Both the position numbers and the translations under genes were made by a program. DNA of 64,000 nucleotides from Microcoleus sp. FACHB-1515 (GTDB taxonomy: Bacteria; Cyanobacteriota; Cyanobacteriia; Elainellales; Elainellaceae). How positions within the stretch are numbered: position 1 is the stretch's first letter; each line of letters begins with the position of its first letter. This document shows, one piece after another, positions 1 through 11,556 of this stretch. Below the pieces are notes generated by a model that saw only the letters and a list, made by a program, of their open reading frames with translations, did not search any database and was not told the origin of the DNA. The stretch spans positions 62,001 through 126,000 of the forward strand of contig NZ_JACJPO010000027.1 in assembly GCF_014696105.1 (NCBI RefSeq). The letters run 5' to 3'.

Positions 1-119
1 GAAGTGGTGGATTGAGCGACGGTATTGTTAGAAGTTGGGCTGACAGATTGAGTGCAGCCAATTAGCCCAGCAACTAACACGCTGAGAACGAGCAGTAGTC
101 GAGACTGACGTTTAATCAT
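1..119 (-). CDS. Lipoprotein N-terminus (partial, runs off window start)
   Basis: Reading the minus strand from the ATG at 117-119 gives 39 codons before the window edge. The peptide begins with a basic n-region (MIKRQSR), a hydrophobic stretch (LLLVLSVLVAGLI) and the lipobox LIGC with the lipidated Cys at residue 22, followed by a Ser/Thr/Asn-rich linker. This is a textbook lipoprotein signal peptide, so the mature protein should be membrane-anchored on the periplasmic side. The functional domain lies outside the window and cannot be assigned. Confidence 0.7.
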   Translation of the reverse strand, partial: MIKRQSRLLLVLSVLVAGLIGCTQSVSPTSNNTVAQSTT

Positions 120-392
120 TTGAAATTTCCTCAAGTAGATTGACACCTAGCAAGATTGCTACGGTTAAAAACCGATTTGAAAAGCGCAGAATCGATCGCC
201 AGAAGCCTCTATGCAAAGCAGAAACGAGGACTTTACTAAGCGATCGTGACTTCTCAAACAGTCCTAATTAGTGTCACTATCGGTATGAAGTTTAACATCT
301 TACTTTGGTTCCATAGCCTATTTGAAATTTTCTCAAACTGTCAGGCTGCTGATATCAATCGTCCTGATAACCTAGCAGTTTGTGTTACCTTG

Positions 393-1733
393 CTACAAAA
401 CGCGCAAGACGCTGGGAATGCTGTCGATCGCCTCAAAGTCTTCAATTTCTTTTAACGCCTGTCGGAAGTTGCCTTCGCGGACGGTGTGCGTGACGACGAC
501 GATTTCTGCTAGATTATCGCGCATTCCGGTTTGCACGATCGATTCAAGGCTCACGTCATGCTGACCAAAGCAGGTTCCCAGTTTGCCAATTACGCCCGGA
601 GAATCTTGCGTCAGAACGCGAGCATAAAAGCGGGTTTCAAGTTCGGTTAAGGGAGCGATCGAGTAGGCAGACGAGTGCGATCGCGCCATCAAAGGATCGA
701 GAATTGGCGTGTTTTCCAGTTGAGTTGCCGAACCGCGATCGTGGTGTCCCGGAACGGTATCGACTTTCAAAATGGCGGCGATGTTGAGAATATCCGAGAC
801 AACCGCGCTGGCGGTGGGACCTGCTCCGGCTCCGGGGCCAAAAAACATCACCTGTCCGATCGGGTCGCCTTCGATCAAAATCGCGTTGTAGACTTCGTTG
901 ACGCTGGCAAGGGGATGGATTTTATCAACTAGCGTCGGGTGAACGCGAACCTGAAGCTGCATTGCAGAATTAGTCAGGTCGCGCTTGGCGATCGCGAGCA
1001 GCTTGATCACAAATCCGAGCTTGTCAGCATACGTGATGTCCGTTGCCGTCACTTGGCGGATGCCTTCGCAGTGCACTTCCGATCGCTTGATCCGCCCGCT
1101 AAACGCCAGCGCAGCCAAAATCGATATTTTATCGGCAGCGTCGAGTCCATCCACATCCGCAGTTGGATCGGCCTCGGCGTAACCCAAGCGCTGAGCATCT
1201 GCAAGAATCTCGGCAAAGTCGCCGCCCTCGTGCTGCATTCGGCTCAAGATGTAGTTGGTTGTGCCGTTGATGATGCCTGTGACGGTGTGGATGCGGTTCG
1301 CGCAAAGCGATCGCTTCAGCGGCTCAATGACCGGAATGCCACCACCAACAGCCGCTTCGAGCAGCACATAAACGCCTGCCTGACGCGCGGCCTCGAAAAT
1401 TTCATCGCCAAATCGAGCGATCGCCGCTTTGTTCGCCGTCACAACATGTTTGCCCTGCGCGATCGCCTGAAGCATCAGAGTTCTCGCAGGCTCTAAGCCG
1501 CCCATCACCTCAACGACAATATCGACTGCGGGATCGGTGACGATCGATTCCAAGTCAGTCGTGATTCGATCAGCGGGCAAGTCAACCGCGCGGGGTTTGT
1601 CGATCGATTGCACGCCGACACGATGCAGTTCGATGTCTTGCAGCAGCGGATGACGCTGGCTGGGATTGAGCAAAATTTGTGCGGTTCCGGTTCCAACCGT
1701 TCCCAATCCAAGCAGGCCGACCTTAAACGCCAC
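393..1733 (-). CDS. hom: Homoserine dehydrogenase
   Basis: 446 residues. It reduces aspartate semialdehyde to homoserine with NAD(P)H, the branch step to threonine and methionine. The N-terminus is a Rossmann fold with GLGTVGTG at about residues 8-15. The catalytic domain follows, with KHVVTANKAAIA and the family signature around IINGTTNYIL. The C-terminal 80 residues (FYARVLTQDSPGVIGKLG) look like an ACT domain, the usual site of threonine feedback. The length is normal for the monofunctional ACT-containing enzyme. The segment around DTVPGHHDRG lies in a poorly conserved region and shares 15 bp with a repeat seen elsewhere in the window. ATG start. Confidence 0.95.
   Translation of the reverse strand: MAFKVGLLGLGTVGTGTAQILLNPSQRHPLLQDIELHRVGVQSIDKPRAVDLPADRITTDLESIVTDPAVDIVVEVMGGLEPARTLMLQAIAQGKHVVTANKAAIARFGDEIFEAARQAGVYVLLEAAVGGGIPVIEPLKRSLCANRIHTVTGIINGTTNYILSRMQHEGGDFAEILADAQRLGYAEADPTADVDGLDAADKISILAALAFSGRIKRSEVHCEGIRQVTATDITYADKLGFVIKLLAIAKRDLTNSAMQLQVRVHPTLVDKIHPLASVNEVYNAILIEGDPIGQVMFFGPGAGAGPTASAVVSDILNIAAILKVDTVPGHHDRGSATQLENTPILDPLMARSHSSAYSIAPLTELETRFYARVLTQDSPGVIGKLGTCFGQHDVSLESIVQTGMRDNLAEIVVVTHTVREGNFRQALKEIEDFEAIDSIPSVLRVL
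737..761 (-). repeat. Partial copy of the 29-bp dispersed repeat inside hom
   Basis: On the minus strand, positions 761-747 match the first 15 bases of the repeat at 53142-53170. The sequence then diverges and regains GATCG with a spacer three bases shorter. In hom it encodes DTVPGHHDR, in the same frame as DTVPGALRDR in the Uma2 gene at 52854. It could be a degenerate copy; the 15-bp identity alone does not prove common origin. Confidence 0.45.
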
Positions 1734-1808
1734 GATTGCTATCTCCTACACTTCACACTCAATTATTGTAGGGGGGCGATGGCTTCGCCGCCTTCGAGCG
1801 ATTCGGGT

Positions 1809-3755
1809 TCACTGCAACTTGAGAAGCTGCGCGATCGCGGCGATCAGGCGATCGGGATCAACAGGTTTCGGCAAATGCTGCTGAAATCCGGCCTGCACTG
1901 CTTTCTGGGCATCCTCCTCGCGAGCGTATGCCGTCAGCGCGATCGCAGACAACCGATCGCGATTCGGCAGAGCGCGAATTTGCCTCATCAAAGCATAGCC
2001 ATCAGTTTCGGGCATTCCCACATCGCTAATCAGCAGATCCGGCTGAAACTCGCCAAGTGCGGCGATCGCAGCGGCAGCAGAATCGGCAGCGATCACTTTG
2101 GCTCCATGCCCTTTGAGCAGCAGTTGCAGAAAATCTCGTGAATCGAGTTCGTCGTCCACAATCAGGATGCGGCGGCCAGCGAGAAATTGGAGGTTCGGAG
2201 ATTCGGCTTGGGAGTGGAAGGTCAGCGGAATTAAGTTGGACTTGAGCGACAGAGTAATGGTGAAGGTTGCGCCCTGGCCTGCTCCCAAACTGGCAGCGGA
2301 AATTGTGCCGCCGTGCAGTTCGACCAAGTGACGGACGATCGCCAGTCCCAACCCTAAGCCCCCGTGCGATCGACTGATTGATGCATCTTCCTGACAAAAA
2401 TACTCAAACACATGCGGCAGAAAAGCGGCAGGAATGCCGATGCCTGTGTCAGAAACGATAATTTGAGCTTGAGGAGTCGAGCCTTGAGGATCTTCGATCG
2501 CCTCCAGCCGAATTTCCACTCGTCCTCGGTTCGGCGTGAACTTGATCGCATTGGAAAGCAGATTCCACATGACTTGCTGTAGCCGATTGGGATCGCCGGG
2601 GATTGCGGGAATCGATCGATCGAAACTCGTTTCAATTACGATCGATTTGGCTTCGGCAGCAAAGCGCATCGTGTCGATCGCCGCTGCGATGCAGTCGATC
2701 AAATTGACCGATTCAACGTTGAGTGACAGTTTGCCCTGCATGATGCGCGAGACATCCAGCAGATCCTCGACCAGTTGCGTTTGCAGGCGGGCGTTGCGCT
2801 CGATTGTTTTGAGGGCGCGGAGGGTCGAAACTTCGTCGTATTTGCGGGTTTGCAAGAGTTTTGCCCAGCCCAAAATCGGGTTGAGCGGCGATCGCAATTC
2901 GTGCGACAAAACCGCCAGAAATTCATCTTTGATGCGGTTGAGTCGGCTGAGTTCTCTTGTTTGATGCCGCAAGGCTTCTTCGGCCAAACGGCGATCGGTC
3001 GTGTCGCGCACCACACCGATCATCCTGATTGCTTCACCGCGATCGTTGCGGTAGACGCGACCTTTGCTAGCCAGCCAGTGAACGCTGTCATCCGGCCAAA
3101 CCACGCGAAATTCCACGTCATAATCGCTGTTTTGCTCGATCGCCCGATCGATCGCGTATTGCACCATCGCTTGATCGTCCGGATGCACCTGCGCTAAGAA
3201 ATCAGCGTAGGTTCGATCGCGCGTGGGTTCAGCGCCAAATAAGCCGACCTGATTGTAAGACCAGGTGACACGATCGCCCGCAACATCCCAATCCCAAAAG
3301 CCAAGTTCGGCGGCTTCCATTGCCAAGCGAAACTGTTCTTCCGATGCTTTCAGCGCCAGCATTGCCGCTGCATAGTCGCGCTGCATCTGCTGCTTCAAGA
3401 TGGCTTCGCGCACGGCGATCGCCAAACGGTGAAACGGCTGGCGCTTCGGCAAATAGTCGCTCAAGCCTTGCTTCATGCCCAAAACGGCGACTTCTTCGTT
3501 GCCGCTGTCGGTGAACATAATCACCGGACAATCGGGATAGCGCGTTTTGACCACTGTTAAAACTTCCAGGCCGTTGCTCCAGCGCAACTGATAGTCTGTG
3601 ATGACTAAATCAAGTTGATCGGTTGCCAGTTGCGCGAAGAAAGAATCGGAATCGATCGCTGCCAAAATTTCAAGGTCGGAAAAGGCCTGTTGCAGTTCGC
3701 GAATGACCAAGAGGCGATCGTTCGGATTGTCATCGAGCAAAAGAATACGGAGCAT
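1809..3755 (-). CDS. Hybrid sensor histidine kinase (REC-PAS-HisKA-HATPase-REC)
   Basis: 648 residues, no membrane segments, so cytoplasmic. Order: N-terminal receiver (acidic pair in LLLDDNPNDR, phospho-Asp in LVITDYQ), a PAS domain of the PAS_3 type (about 137-262, LGFWDWDVAGDR), a HisKA domain with the phospho-accepting His in FLAVLSHELRSPLNP, an HATPase with DTGIGIP and GLGLGLAIV, and a C-terminal receiver (LLISDVGMPETDGYAL). The double-receiver architecture suggests a phosphorelay whose final partner is elsewhere. It diverges from rph with a 196-nt gap. ATG start; the input signal is unknown. Confidence 0.92.
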   Translation of the reverse strand: MLRILLLDDNPNDRLLVIRELQQAFSDLEILAAIDSDSFFAQLATDQLDLVITDYQLRWSNGLEVLTVVKTRYPDCPVIMFTDSGNEEVAVLGMKQGLSDYLPKRQPFHRLAIAVREAILKQQMQRDYAAAMLALKASEEQFRLAMEAAELGFWDWDVAGDRVTWSYNQVGLFGAEPTRDRTYADFLAQVHPDDQAMVQYAIDRAIEQNSDYDVEFRVVWPDDSVHWLASKGRVYRNDRGEAIRMIGVVRDTTDRRLAEEALRHQTRELSRLNRIKDEFLAVLSHELRSPLNPILGWAKLLQTRKYDEVSTLRALKTIERNARLQTQLVEDLLDVSRIMQGKLSLNVESVNLIDCIAAAIDTMRFAAEAKSIVIETSFDRSIPAIPGDPNRLQQVMWNLLSNAIKFTPNRGRVEIRLEAIEDPQGSTPQAQIIVSDTGIGIPAAFLPHVFEYFCQEDASISRSHGGLGLGLAIVRHLVELHGGTISAASLGAGQGATFTITLSLKSNLIPLTFHSQAESPNLQFLAGRRILIVDDELDSRDFLQLLLKGHGAKVIAADSAAAAIAALGEFQPDLLISDVGMPETDGYALMRQIRALPNRDRLSAIALTAYAREEDAQKAVQAGFQQHLPKPVDPDRLIAAIAQLLKLQ

Positions 3756-3951
3756 CGCAGCCTTGGCGCATCAGCCATCCTTCCTACTGTACAAGAATTG
3801 GATGAAATCGTTGAAAACGCCTTGCGTTTAGAAGCAGTATGAAGATCAAGGGTCAGCCTCAGCGTCGATCGTGCTGCACCCGTTTTAGCCGATCCCCGAT
3901 CCTCGACTGCCGACACCCTTGTATTCTGAAAAGGGCATTGAGGCAAAAATC

Positions 3952-4674
3952 ATGGCTTGGTCACGTCCCGATCGTCGTCGCGCCGATCAGTTGCGATCGA
4001 TTCGGTTTGAGCGGCAGTTCACGCGCTTTGCGGCAGGATCAGTGTTGACGCACTGCGGCGATACGCAGGTGTTGTGTACCGTGACGGTGCAGCCCTCTGT
4101 GCCGCGATTTCTGGTGGGCAGCGGCAAAGGCTGGCTGACAGCGGAATATCGAATGCTGCCCGGAGCCACGCCGCAGCGACAAGAGCGCGAATTTATGAAG
4201 CTTTCTGGCCGCACTCAGGAAATTCAGCGGTTGATTGGCCGCAGTTTGCGATCGACGCTTGATTTCGAGCTGCTGGGCGAACGCACCTTGCTGGTGGATG
4301 CGGATGTGCTGCAAGCCGACGCTGGAACGCGCACCACGTCAATTACCGGAGGCTTTGTTGCCCTCAGCGATGCGATCGCCAAGCTGATTGAGCAGGGAGA
4401 ACTGGCGCGATCGCCGATTCGCCATTCGATCGCGGCGGTCTCGGTGGGACTGCTGGAAAATGAAGCGTTTCTCGACCTGAATTATCTAGAAGATGTCGCC
4501 GCCGATGTGGACTTGAATGTGGTGATGAATCAAGACCTCAAACTGATTGAAATTCAAGGCACAGCCGAAGCCGAAAGCTTTAGCCGTCAGCAGCTTAATC
4601 AAATGCTGGATCTGGCTGAAACGGGAATTTCCGAATTATTAATGGCTCAACGTCACGCCTTAGAATCTGCGTAA
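3952..4674 (+). CDS. rph: Ribonuclease PH
   Basis: 240 residues. A phosphorolytic 3'-5' exoribonuclease that trims tRNA 3' ends. The start region [15 protein letters not shown] and the core segments [34 protein letters not shown] and [13 protein letters not shown] are characteristic of the bacterial enzyme (the last contains the phosphate and metal-binding region). Length matches the family. The ATG at 3952 is preferred over an in-frame TTG at 3919 because family members begin with the basic RPDxR segment. Confidence 0.96.
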   Translation: MAWSRPDRRRADQLRSIRFERQFTRFAAGSVLTHCGDTQVLCTVTVQPSVPRFLVGSGKGWLTAEYRMLPGATPQRQEREFMKLSGRTQEIQRLIGRSLRSTLDFELLGERTLLVDADVLQADAGTRTTSITGGFVALSDAIAKLIEQGELARSPIRHSIAAVSVGLLENEAFLDLNYLEDVAADVDLNVVMNQDLKLIEIQGTAEAESFSRQQLNQMLDLAETGISELLMAQRHALESA

Positions 4675-4706
4675 TTTGAAATTCGATCGCTTCCCCGATA
4701 GGTTTT

Positions 4707-4797
4707 TCCCCTCACCCTAAATCCCTCTCCCATTGGGAGAGGGACTTCCATCCGGTTCCCCTTCTCCCCAAGGGAGAAGGGGTTAGGGGATGAGGGC
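4707..4797. repeat. Intergenic double-hairpin repeat (cyanobacterial CCCTCTCCC type)
   Basis: Two adjacent perfect hairpins: CCCTCTCCC/GGGAGAGGG (4723-4743) and CCCCTTCTCCC/GGGAGAAGGGG (4758-4782). They are bracketed by CCTCACCC on the left and GGGATGAGGG on the right, so the whole element folds as a larger imperfect palindrome. It lies between convergent rph and the CHRD gene. Elements of this kind recur in many cyanobacterial intergenic regions. It may also act as a transcript 3' end, but it has no clear U-tract. Confidence 0.75.
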
Positions 4798-4823
4798 AAA
4801 GCTCTCAACGCAGCGCGATCGAC

Positions 4824-6344
4824 TTAAACGAACTTCACCACGTTCTTGTTGAGATTGATTCGGTTTTCTCCGGTCGGGAAGCCTGCTCGACCATCACCAT
4901 CCACATCCATGTTGCTGTGAATGTTGACGTACATGTTGCCAGAGAGCAAGGCGGCTTGTTCTTCGGGCGTCAGCTTAAACTGACCGGAAATTGTGCCCGA
5001 TTTGGCATCTGTCGCGGTGTTGTTGATAAAGCGAACGACAGTGGCATCCGCAAAGTTGCCGCGATCGTCGCCTGCTGGACTAAAGTGCAAATGCGTTCCC
5101 GTCCGAGCGTTGCCCTCAGAATCTTGAGATACGGCCAAGAAGCCATTCACCAGGGCTTGCGGATTGGCACCGTTCAAGATGCGGGCTTTGGGATCGATCG
5201 TCGTTTCGCCCTGGCTAAACAGCGGAGCACCGTCGAAGTTCTTGTAAGAACCTGTCAGCTTCATCACGCCGTCCTTCAGTTCCGTTTGCACTTCGCTGGT
5301 TCCCGGACTGTCGGTGGCAAAGGGAAACTCTGTTCCGCCGCCGCCCGTCGCTTTTTCAAACCGGAAGCCATCGTTGCCCAAGAAGAGGAAGTCGTTGCCG
5401 CCACCACTAATCAGGCGATCGCTGCGGCGCGACCCGTTCAATTGTCCATCACCCCTTTGAGTGGCAAAGAAGCGATTTGTGATTCGACTGTCGGAGTTGA
5501 GCGCTTGCAACTGACCGGGATCGAGCGCACGGAAGTTCTTCTCGCTGATTGTGTCAGCTTTGGTGAAGGTCAGCGAGGCGAGGACGTGGCCGTTGCGCTT
5601 GTCGATGATCAGCGTGTTGGCAACGTTGTCGGTCGGCTGATTCACGCCTGCACGGTTGGCGTTTGTGCCCTGCTGGATCGAGATATCGTTGACGGAGATG
5701 CCTTCACCCAAAACCAGGAAGTCATTGGCAGCATCAAAGTCGAAAATGCGGTTGGTCGTTTCTTGCCCCAGCACGATCGCGTCTTTTCCGGTTCCGGTTG
5801 TGATCGTGTTGAAGCCGCGACCTGTACCCATAATCACATCGCTGCCGCGACCGGAAATCACCGTGTTCGTGCCACCACCCGGATCGAGGATGTCACCGCG
5901 ACTGGCGATCGCTCGCGTACCAAGCTTGAGCGCCGAAGTTTTGCCGACTTGTTTGCCATCCAAACCGCGACCTGTCTGCGCTGCTTCCATCGAGACATGC
6001 GTGATTTGACCGAAATTCTTGGCCGTGTGGTCGTGTTCGTCAAGCGGATTAGATCCGCTAGGCGGCGCGACGCTCTGACGATTGGCACTGCAAGTACACA
6101 AGGCTGTGCCTGCGTTCTGGCAAGTTCCCATCGGCTTAGAATCGTCTACTCCGGAGTTTTGCGAGGCGACTGCTTTGGCAGGCGAATTCGTCACCGCTTG
6201 ATTCAGGTTGCTGTTCAAATCGGTGGCTAAAATGGCTGCACCTTGCGATTCAGACAGCGGCGAATTGGCATTGGGGGTGCTAGCAGTTCCCAAATCAGCA
6301 GCAGTAGTTTGGGTCTGAGTTTGGTCTTTGCGATCGAATTCCAT
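4824..6344 (-). CDS. RTX-like / CHRD-domain secreted protein
   Basis: 506 residues. The first 150 or so are low-complexity (rich in T, N, S, Q, A). Residues from about 150 to 250 resemble hemolysin-type Ca-binding repeats (GGGTNTVISGRGSDVIMGTG) followed by a typical post-RTX segment (RIFDFDAANDFLVLGEGI). A CHRD domain occupies about the last 160 residues (TGTHLHFSPAGDDRGNFA, GQFKLTPEEQAALLSGNMYVNIH). There is no N-terminal signal peptide; RTX-type proteins usually use type I export. The ATG at 6344 is chosen because AAGGAG sits about 6 nt upstream; an earlier in-frame start lacks this. Function is unknown, probably surface or extracellular. Confidence 0.8.
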   Translation of the reverse strand: MEFDRKDQTQTQTTAADLGTASTPNANSPLSESQGAAILATDLNSNLNQAVTNSPAKAVASQNSGVDDSKPMGTCQNAGTALCTCSANRQSVAPPSGSNPLDEHDHTAKNFGQITHVSMEAAQTGRGLDGKQVGKTSALKLGTRAIASRGDILDPGGGTNTVISGRGSDVIMGTGRGFNTITTGTGKDAIVLGQETTNRIFDFDAANDFLVLGEGISVNDISIQQGTNANRAGVNQPTDNVANTLIIDKRNGHVLASLTFTKADTISEKNFRALDPGQLQALNSDSRITNRFFATQRGDGQLNGSRRSDRLISGGGNDFLFLGNDGFRFEKATGGGGTEFPFATDSPGTSEVQTELKDGVMKLTGSYKNFDGAPLFSQGETTIDPKARILNGANPQALVNGFLAVSQDSEGNARTGTHLHFSPAGDDRGNFADATVVRFINNTATDAKSGTISGQFKLTPEEQAALLSGNMYVNIHSNMDVDGDGRAGFPTGENRINLNKNVVKFV

Positions 6345-7455
6345 AAGTCTCCTTGAGTGACAATTCAATCAACGGTTGACAGTCGTTGTCTTGAGTAAGG
6401 CAAGCGATCGATTCCAATTTGTAGAACATGAATGCAGCACTGGTTTGGCGCATTAAGACAGCATTTCGCGCGGCTCATTCGCCGTTTTCTGTCTGAATTT
6501 GAGCAGTGGTAGAAGATAGATGCGGCGAACAAATCTGGCTTCAATTGGCGCTGATGCAGCTTAGGAAGTTAAGGGGAAAACGGGTAGAGCAATTGCAATC
6601 AGGCAATGAATTTGAGCGCCAAGTGATTGTGATGCAGGTCTAACTGAAATCGCACAAACGGAAGATCGGTCAACGAATGCGTTGCCTCAATCACTGCATG
6701 TTCTAATTAATGGAAAAATCGCTCGCTTGAACCTCACTATACTCACCCAAATTGCAGGTGTCAAATATTTGGTGCTGTTCTAGCTTGATATTTCTGATTT
6801 GAAAAGCAAAACTGAAAATTCCTAAAACGCTCACTGTCACAAGGGTTTCACGCGATCGCGCTGTCCAAGATTAAATCTACAATTTCTGGATGATGACTGA
6901 ATTAACTCAAATTTTTCTGTAATTAGAACCAGTTGCAAGGATTGGTTCTAATTATTTGTGCCTATACTGGGTTTGGATGGTAATCTGATGTCAAAAAAGT
7001 ACAGAACAGATAGCTTGATTTGAGTTTCTCGTGATTCGATCGATCCTCACTACTCAAAGGAAATTAAAGACGATCGTTCCTTTCGCGCTTGAAAGATGCA
7101 TCAGTTGCTGAAGCGATCGACTTTCCCAGGCAGATGCTCGGAAAAACAACAGCCAGACGGCAACCCGCCCCAGCATTTACGGTTCGCCCCAATGTGCAAA
7201 AGCGAACTGATTTTTACACTGAGGACATTGGTAGCAGAGATGTACCTCCCTGAATGCCAGTGCCGATCGCTGCAACCGTCCTACCGCTGGTTCGGTAAAT
7301 CCCACTTATGCGGTGGAGCGGAAATCAGCAGTATATAGAGTGGTGCTGCATTCACAAAATCGATCAGCAACACTTTTCGGTCTTTGCCGAGGGACGTGCG
7401 CCTAACGGTCATCGAAGCCAGATTTGTCTGAAAGAACTGGAGCAAAATTAGAAAC
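6345..7455. other. Gene-free stretch upstream of dnaK
   Basis: About 1.1 kb between the divergent CHRD and dnaK genes. No convincing gene was found: the longest plus-strand reading frame (7096-7338) has no ribosome-binding site and no recognisable sequence. The visible structure is the 12-bp inverted repeat at 6920-6954, followed by a TATACT hexamer at 6963-6968. No CIRCE element (TTAGCACTC-N9-GAGTGCTAA) is visible. It may hold a long 5' leader or an unrecognised RNA. Confidence 0.5.
6920..6954. promoter_or_regulatory. Perfect 12-bp inverted repeat upstream of dnaK
   Basis: The arms TAATTAGAACCA (6920-6931) and TGGTTCTAATTA (6943-6954) are perfectly complementary and separated by 11 nt. No U-run follows, so it is not a standard terminator. 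A TATACT hexamer begins 9 nt after it. This arrangement fits an operator overlapping a promoter, about 490 nt upstream of dnaK. The regulator is unknown. Confidence 0.5.
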
Positions 7456-9363
<1,908 letters not shown>

Positions 9364-9430
9364 GTTTCATGGACGGAGGCGATCGATTTCGCCTCCATGA
9401 GATTGAGAAATTGAGAGAACAGGTGAATTT

Positions 9431-9461
9431 TGGAGCGGTCTGGCGATCGCTCCATTTTTTT
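9431..9461 (+). terminator. Rho-independent terminator of dnaK
   Basis: Stem TGGAGCG (9431-9437) / CGCTCCA (9448-9454) followed directly by a run of seven T. A second hairpin, GGAGGCGA/TCGCCTCC at 9375-9396, lies just after the stop codon. Confidence 0.88.
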
Positions 9462-9660
9462 GTTTAACCAAACCGACTGACGAATTTCAGATGAATGGTC
9501 GCGGCATGTCACGCATTGCTTCCACAAGCAGTTTGACCGCAACTCGATCGATACTGCCTGTAAATTTGATTAATCGGATAAATTCCACCTTAAGCCTGTT
9601 GAAATCAGCAGTTGGAATCGGCAATTGATAACTTGGATATCTCGTCTTTTAACAAACGCA

Positions 9661-11256
9661 ATGCGAAATTTAATATCTTTGCGGTGGATGATTCGATCGA
9701 TTAGCAAGGTGGCGATCGTGGTCTTGCTGATTTTGACTTTGGGATTGGCTCCTGCGATCGCGCAATCTGCTCAGGCTACCGTTGCTCTGGACGGACAAGT
9801 CCTCTTTGAAGTCAGCGGTTCTGGACAGTACAGCGCTCAAGATCGAGCGAATTTGATCAACCTGCAACTGCAAGATGCTATCCAATCTGCTCGTCCGATT
9901 CGCGTCCGAATTGAACAGCGCAACCAATCGCCAACTCTGCTGCTTAACGATCGCTACTTGCTCACAGTCACCCAGCAGGACGCAATTCCTGGCAGCACGC
10001 CGGATGAGCAAGCGGCAACTTGGGCACAGCAAATTCAAAATGCGGTTCGACAGGCGCAAGCAGAGCGCAGTCCAGTTTATTTGCGGCAAATGACGCTGCT
10101 CACGGTTGGAGTTGTCGTTGCTGCTGCGTTTCTCCACTGGCTGCTGGGCAGAATGCGAAATCAAGCGCTGCGATCGCTCCGACAGCGGTTTACGACTGCC
10201 GCAGAAACGCAATTAGAGTCGTCTTCACGTCCGCTCGAAGAACTGTTGAGGCTGCTGGTCGCGATCGCCCGCGTGGGACTGTGGACGATCGCCGCACTCT
10301 ACATCACAAATTTGTTTCCCGTCACTCGCGCTTGGAGCTATCAGGTGACGGATGCGCTGAAATCAAGCTTCACTTCGCCCATCATCAGCTTGGGCAGAAA
10401 CGCCTATTCCATCATTGATCTGCTGCTGCTTGCAGGTTTATTGTCTGGACTGATCGCACTAGCCGGAACGCTGACGAACTTGTTGCGATCGCGAGTGCTG
10501 CATCTGGCCGGACTCAGCCGAGGCGGACAGGAAGTAATTGCAATTTTAACTAAGTACAGTTTAATTACGATCGGCACGCTGATTGTTCTGCAAATTTGGG
10601 GACTTGATATTAGTTCGCTGACCATCTTAGCGAGTGCGTTAGGTGTAGGAATTGGCTTTGGCTTTCAAGATATTGCCAAAAACTTCGGCAGCGGTTTGGT
10701 GCTCATTGTGGAGCGTCCAATCCAAATTGGAGATTTTATTGAAATTGCTAACTTCAAAGGAACCGTAGAGCGAATTGGCGGACGCAGCACTGAAATCCGC
10801 ACCCTCGACCATGTCTCAATTATCGTTCCAAACTCTCGCTTCTTAGAAGAAGAAGTGATTAACTGGAGCCATCGCAATCCGATTTCACGGCTGCATTTGC
10901 CTGTTGGCGTTGCCTTCAGTGCCGATCCGCAAACGGTTCGCTCTGCCCTAATTGAAGCAGCTCAAAGTCATCCTGAGGTGCTGAAAAATCCAGCACCGCA
11001 AGTTTTTTTTACAGGCTTTGGTGAAAGTGCGCTCAATTTCGATTTGCTGGTTTGGACAACAAAACCCAATCGACAATTTATTCTCAAAAGCGATTTGTAC
11101 TTCCGCATTTTTGAAGTGCTGAAAGAGCGAGACATTCAAATTCCGTTTCCCCAGCGCGATCTACATTTGCGATCGAGTTCCCTGAATTCCCCTCAGCTTG
11201 AAGCGCTAATCATGCAGCAGTTGCAGCAACCTCCAAATGGAAGTCACTCTGAATAG
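9661..11256 (+). CDS. MscS-family mechanosensitive ion channel
   Basis: 531 residues. An N-terminal signal peptide (VVLLILTLGLAPAIA, cleavage before QSAQ) is followed by a periplasmic region of about 110 residues. Several membrane helices come next, then the MscS pore and beta domain: SALGVGIGFGFQDIAKNFGSGLVLIVERPIQIGDFIEI and NSRFLEEEVINWS. This places it in the inner membrane as a small-conductance channel, relieving turgor on osmotic downshift. ATG at 9661; a second ATG at 9688 would leave a tighter signal peptide, and neither has a strong ribosome-binding site. No obvious operon partner. Confidence 0.9.
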   Translation: MRNLISLRWMIRSISKVAIVVLLILTLGLAPAIAQSAQATVALDGQVLFEVSGSGQYSAQDRANLINLQLQDAIQSARPIRVRIEQRNQSPTLLLNDRYLLTVTQQDAIPGSTPDEQAATWAQQIQNAVRQAQAERSPVYLRQMTLLTVGVVVAAAFLHWLLGRMRNQALRSLRQRFTTAAETQLESSSRPLEELLRLLVAIARVGLWTIAALYITNLFPVTRAWSYQVTDALKSSFTSPIISLGRNAYSIIDLLLLAGLLSGLIALAGTLTNLLRSRVLHLAGLSRGGQEVIAILTKYSLITIGTLIVLQIWGLDISSLTILASALGVGIGFGFQDIAKNFGSGLVLIVERPIQIGDFIEIANFKGTVERIGGRSTEIRTLDHVSIIVPNSRFLEEEVINWSHRNPISRLHLPVGVAFSADPQTVRSALIEAAQSHPEVLKNPAPQVFFTGFGESALNFDLLVWTTKPNRQFILKSDLYFRIFEVLKERDIQIPFPQRDLHLRSSSLNSPQLEALIMQQLQQPPNGSHSE

Positions 11257-11556
11257 CAGCGTTGCGTCAGTCCTGGAACTTGATATCTCAACGGATTCAT
11301 AAGATGGTGCACTTAAGCGGATGCGATCGCCCACTGAAGGCAGCGTTGGAAAGGTCAGCAAAACGGTGGCAAACCTGAGCAGCTCAGTCGCAATTCGGTC
11401 AATACATTTGGTGAAACGGCCTAATACTAGCAAGCGTGGATGATCCAGCGCCTCGGCTGCCCGCACGCATTGCTATAGGCAATCGCTCGTTCACATACTA
11501 CACTTGTATTACGGCAATGGCAGCATTTGCCACTTGATTACTAAAGGAGAAACAGG
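11257..11556. other. 300-nt gap, no gene seen
   Basis: A minus-strand reading frame overlaps the mscS tail here (to 11466) but looks like a shadow: no ribosome-binding site and no family resemblance. The gap presumably holds the promoter for the RHH gene at 11557. Confidence 0.4.

Noticed and set aside
7096-7338. An 80-codon reading frame upstream of dnaK
   Set aside because: No ribosome-binding site, Cys/Pro-rich random-like composition and no recognisable domain; considered chance.
11206-11466. A minus-strand frame overlapping the end of mscS
   Set aside because: Overlaps the end of a well-supported gene; no ribosome-binding site.
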